Assembly: GCA_025331435.1 (NCBI GenBank)
Contig: JAIWNI010000021.1
Location: 248,001 to 312,000, forward strand
Source of the DNA: Choanephora cucurbitarum
Lineage: Eukaryota > Mucoromycota > Mucoromycetes > Mucorales > Choanephoraceae
Direction: 5' to 3'
Length of the DNA: 64,000 nucleotides
Part shown: positions 60,435-64,000 of the stretch, in pieces
Numbering within the stretch: position 1 is the stretch's first letter
How the letters are laid out: every line of letters begins with the position of its first letter
Position numbers and translations under genes: made by a program
The notes under the pieces: model-generated
The model's database searches: none
Told to the model about the DNA's origin: nothing
The model's input: the letters and a program-made list of their open reading frames with translations, nothing else

Positions 60435-62412
60435 TTATTTCTCTTGTTTCGCTACCTCCATTTCTTGTAAGACACGCAACCAACCTGTGCCTGCTTCTTT
60501 TCGCATTGTTTCAATCTTCTTTCTAAATGCTTCAGATGCCTTCTTGAATTCCTCACTGTTGGCTGCCTGGGCTGCTGCCTTCTCTTCTGCAGCTGTTGCT
60601 TTCTTACTGCGTCTCGATCGAACAGAAGCAGCTTTCCGAGAATTTTTTGCCTCTTGTTGGACTGACTCTTCTAGATCTACTGCTCGATGTCGATGTTTCT
60701 TGCATTCTTCATCATCTGATAGACAGGCTTCAGGTACTGGTATAATTTCATTCTCTATAGTTCTGCCTAATCGGATCTGACGCTTATTTGATTTTGATTT
60801 AGCACGAGCGGGCTTTTTTGTCTTGACAGGTACTTGAGTTTCTATGACAGCGGCTGAAGGCCATTGTGTTGGACTCTTGGCGCTGTAATGATTAGCAGGT
60901 AAACTGATACGACGACGTTCTGCAAAATTGGGCTTTGTGCCATCCAATTCGATGTCAATATCATTCTTTCTGAATTGATTAAATATCTCGACACGATAAT
61001 CAGGCTATGTTCAACGAACGAGAGAAAAAGTGTAAATAATGGACTTGCCCTTTCCCTTTCTTTTTCTTTCTATTTACCTGCGATTGAGTAAACGGGTTCC
61101 CTTCTATCCAGATATCACGTATATTCGGTAAAGCAGTCAATCGACCTATTTCAGCAGCATCACTGATTCGATTATCACGTACATCTAATCGCTCTAATGC
61201 CCATAATCGATCAAGACCAGCCAAGACAGTTAGACGATTGCCTCTTAAATCAAGTTCTTGAATGTTTCCCAAGACTGTGTTGATACTGGATGTCAATGAA
61301 ATCATATTGTAGGACAGATTAAGGCTGGTTAAGTTATAAAGTGAAGCAAGAGCAGCAGGGATATCGATCAACAGATTGCTCGAGAGATTCAGATGAGTCA
61401 ATGAGCGCAACTGTTGAGCAGATTCCATATCTAAAGTGATCAGGGCATTGTCTTGTAGCGAAAGCATCTTGAGTTCAGGCCAACCCATATCCTGGCCAAA
61501 AAGGGTAGCTGCATTCTCCAGATGACCTCCTCTGATCGTCATACTCGTCAGTGAAAATTTTAGTTGAGACCAATCAGCAATACAGTTGGGGCTGATCTGA
61601 TTGAGTTCAAGGAAACGAAGTTTCTTGAAACAACTCAAGGGGAGAGCTACTGAGCCATCTTGAGGCAATGGTGATTCATAACCTCGAATGATGCGCTGCC
61701 CACTCTTGGTTACACCGTCTTGAGTATCCGTCAAAAGATTCATGTGTAATTTAAGGGCCGAAATGCTGGACAGATACTGATGAATGTACACAATATCTTC
61801 ATGCAATGGACGGTTTGAGTCCTGTTTCGATGACCAAAATTGCCAGCCTGTTGAAAGAGAAAGAGTAGACATGACAGAACCTACTGAGGTGATAGAAGGT
61901 GCTTTTCCTTGTGTAGATGTAGTCTCTGTCTCCACAAGACCGTGTTCTGGTGGTACAGGCAAGTGAATTTCTTCCACTAAGCCTAGATGCTCAAACTGAA
62001 CTAGTAAGAAATAGAGGTGATGAATATCGAGTGTCAGGCAAGAACGAGGTGGCATGTAGGATATATTAGATAGTGAATTCGTATCGGGCGAAGTGGCTGC
62101 CAAGAGGGATATATAAGGAATGGGTATACCATAGAGCGAACTTGGCCTTGACCCATCTTTTATTGCTCCTGCTTCTATGACTGCATTGGGTGGTGGTGGT
62201 TGTAGTGGTGGTGGTGTTTCTTTTACAAATGCACTTGTAGTTGTAGACCATAAAGAAGACATTGTTTTCATAAACCCTGTTGCCTGTTTAGGCGGTTCTT
62301 CTTTTACTTGTTTGAGTGGTGCTGGTTGTGTATCAATCAGACGAGACTGGTTGGCTTCTAAATAATGTCGTAATGTACGAATAAACTGTTCTCCTGTAAC
62401 TGAACTTGTCAT
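60435..62412 (-). CDS. Leucine-rich-repeat protein
   Basis: Two exons (62412-61078 and 61004-60435) give 634 residues. Residues 1-130 are polar with a PPPLQPPPP tract. From about 245 to 445 a series of LRRs is visible: LRFLELNQISPNCI, LKMLSLQDNALITLD, LTHLNLSSNLLIDIP, LTSLNLSYNMISL, IQELDLRGNRLTVLAG and LERLDVRDNRISDAAEI, ending in the cap IRDIWIEGNPF. After the intron comes a region with FNQFRKNDIDIELDGTKPNF, a Lys/Arg-rich tract and an Ala/Glu/Lys coiled coil (KKATAAEEKAAAQAA). The cap plus the following stretch resemble scaffold proteins with SDS22-like repeats; I cannot name an orthologue. It starts opposite a 1.4-kb gene-free stretch. Confidence 0.85.
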
Positions 62413-63863
62413 CTCCAATAAGTAAGTTGAAAAGAGGAAAGAGAGAGTGAAACAAAAAAGAAAGAAATAGCGCTTTTGATTTTATTTTTACACACACATA
62501 TAAAAAAAGAGGAGAAATGTAACGCGCTTTGAGTTACAGCGATTTGTGTTTGAAAATTCAGAATTGTACGACTTCATCTTATGCCTGAAATTATCGCCCT
62601 CTTTCATTTTAGATTCCCTTAGGACTTTCTCTAAGCTAACTTCAATCCTTTTTTGAGGAATTCCACGGAGGAGGACTTTCTTCCTGTCCTGCTACTTTAT
62701 CTACTTTTTGTTGAGCTAATATGAAATGTGTTTATCAATTCCTTTCCTTTTATGCAATTCAAACTCATTTTTTGCATCTTTTAATAATCAAGCAATCTGC
62801 TTACAAACTCATCATGACAAGTTGTTGCTTAGACCAGAGATTCTCTCTTGACTGAAATCAAACCTAAGTTTCTACGAAATGAAGTTCAAATCTTTGTAGG
62901 CGTCTAGATTGAACCAAGGGCAATAGTAACAAGTTTTACTCTTATGTATCTATTAACTCTTCTTGATAACAATACAGCTGTTGTTGACTTCATAATCACA
63001 AGGAAGGCATTTTGATATTGCAAAAATGATATCAATTTGGACATACAAAGGAAGAACTATCCAAACCACAGCAGTATTTCTTCGTCAGAATGATACACAA
63101 GTGTTTAACTCTCCTAGCTTGAAGTGCCCTGACACAATGGAGCTTGGCAATTTTATCATTATTTCGAAATTGACATCTTTCTAACAGGTCCAGAGTATAG
63201 CAATTTAAAGCTAGTGAGACAGTAACTCTACCTTTGACACTCTTTGGATAATCATCAACAACATCTCCTTTAAACCACAGCAGAGTTCTAGGATTATCAA
63301 TAAGATGCTAGATTCTCTCTCTCTACAACTCTTCATTTTATTCGTTCATTTTGATGGTGACAAATGCAAACGATTCTTGAATGTGTCTAAAAGCATAGAT
63401 GCTTTGAACTTTAAGCCAGATGGCTGCATGCCACCGAAATTAGGTGGCTATTAACAATATTGCTGGGCTTCTTTTCTTGGAAGATCAAAGCTTCATATTT
63501 GACTATCGAAGCAACACTATCATTGGAAGGAACAACTTTAGTTCCTTCAGTGAAAAGTCCTGCTTGAATATATCTGTCACAGTAATAAGCAACGAAAGCT
63601 ACTAAACCACTCAAGACTGATGACAGTTCTCAATTGGCTTCAAGTTCTATTAAATCATGAAAGGTTTGTCACTTCTGACAGGCTTTAACCTTATTTCAAA
63701 CTCCCTTGCGCTTTGATATTTGATCCTAATCGGGCAGCATACCTTCCCCTCTCCTTTATCTCTACGAAACCTTCCTCTTTTTTATGCGCTTTGAAACAAA
63801 TAAAAATGCAACTGTACTTGAAAGACATAAGAAATAAGAGAAGTGTTATTTATTAGAAAAAAA
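62413..63863. other. Intergenic region between the LRR protein and RPS25
   Basis: About 1.45 kb, AT-rich, with no supported gene. It holds the promoter of the LRR gene on its left and the 3' region of RPS25 on its right. Confidence 0.45.
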
Positions 63864-64000
63864 TTATTCTTCATCGTCAGCAGCAGCCTTCTTTTCATCA
63901 CCAGTAGCACGGGTGTAGATGATTTGAGCGTGGTGGCGAGAGATAGGCTTGATCAAACCTTGAGCTTCGAGTTCACGGATAGCAATACGAGCCAAAGAAC
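63864..64000 (-). CDS. RPS25: Ribosomal protein S25 (eS25), C-terminal part only
   Basis: The last 45 codons before the TAA at 63866-63864 are visible; the gene runs off the right edge. [20 protein letters not shown] followed by [12 protein letters not shown] is the conserved end of the eS25 winged-helix, and the tail is acidic and Ala-rich. Third positions are mostly C or T, as in RPS26 at 19.7-20.3 kb. The product is a 40S subunit protein in the head, near the decoding region. Confidence 0.95.
   Translation of the reverse strand, partial: SLARIAIRELEAQGLIKPISRHHAQIIYTRATGDEKKAAADDEE

Overview
This is a nuclear window from a mucoralean fungus (Mucoromycota). The evidence is AT-rich DNA, short introns (about 45-90 bases) with GTAAGT-like donors and TAG/CAG acceptors, multi-exon genes on both strands, and above all the Mucorales sex locus at the left end: tptA (minus) - HMG-box sex gene (plus) - rnhA (plus), with glrA (minus) nearby. 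The sequence alone does not tell me whether the HMG gene is the sexM or the sexP allele, nor which genus this is. All gene models are my own splice reconstructions, checked for phase at every junction and for family motifs across junctions.

Layout. 1-11.7 kb: 5' exon of an alginate-lyase-like gene, tptA, the HMG sex gene, the helicase rnhA, a zinc-cluster-less fungal transcription-factor-domain protein, and glrA (glutathione reductase). 14.1-20.3 kb: a full ABCC (MRP-type) transporter and ribosomal protein S26. 22.5-28.1 kb: a TA-flanked MITE, a Polo-like kinase and a RhoGAP protein with two GC-AG introns. 28.1-32.5 kb: gene desert. 32.6-39.4 kb: a Rho-family GTPase, a pogo-type MITE, a Sip5-like protein and a CBS/PB1 protein. 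41.8-46.4 kb: a DP-type cell-cycle transcription factor and a GPI-anchored wall protein, separated by gene-poor DNA. 49.7-64 kb: a sugar transporter with a 5-base exon, a 39-residue zinc-knuckle protein, Cdc5/Cef1, an NDUFAF3-like complex I assembly factor, an IRG-like GTPase, a Sct1/Gpt2-type acyltransferase, an LRR protein and the 3' end of ribosomal protein S25.

Functionally, the left end is the mating-type module: the HMG factor is the expected sex determinant, tptA and rnhA are its usual flanks, and rnhA is a UPF1-like helicase with NFX1-type cysteine clusters (ZNFX1/Hrr1 type). The rest is core metabolism, signalling and cell-cycle genes in no obvious pathway cluster. The most notable points are the sex locus with a strong-context overlapping uORF on the HMG gene, the IRG-like GTPase with a myristoylation-type N-terminus, a micro-exon, GC-AG introns, a Rho GTPase without the Rho insert, an otherwise easily missed 39-aa zinc-knuckle gene and two non-autonomous DNA transposons.
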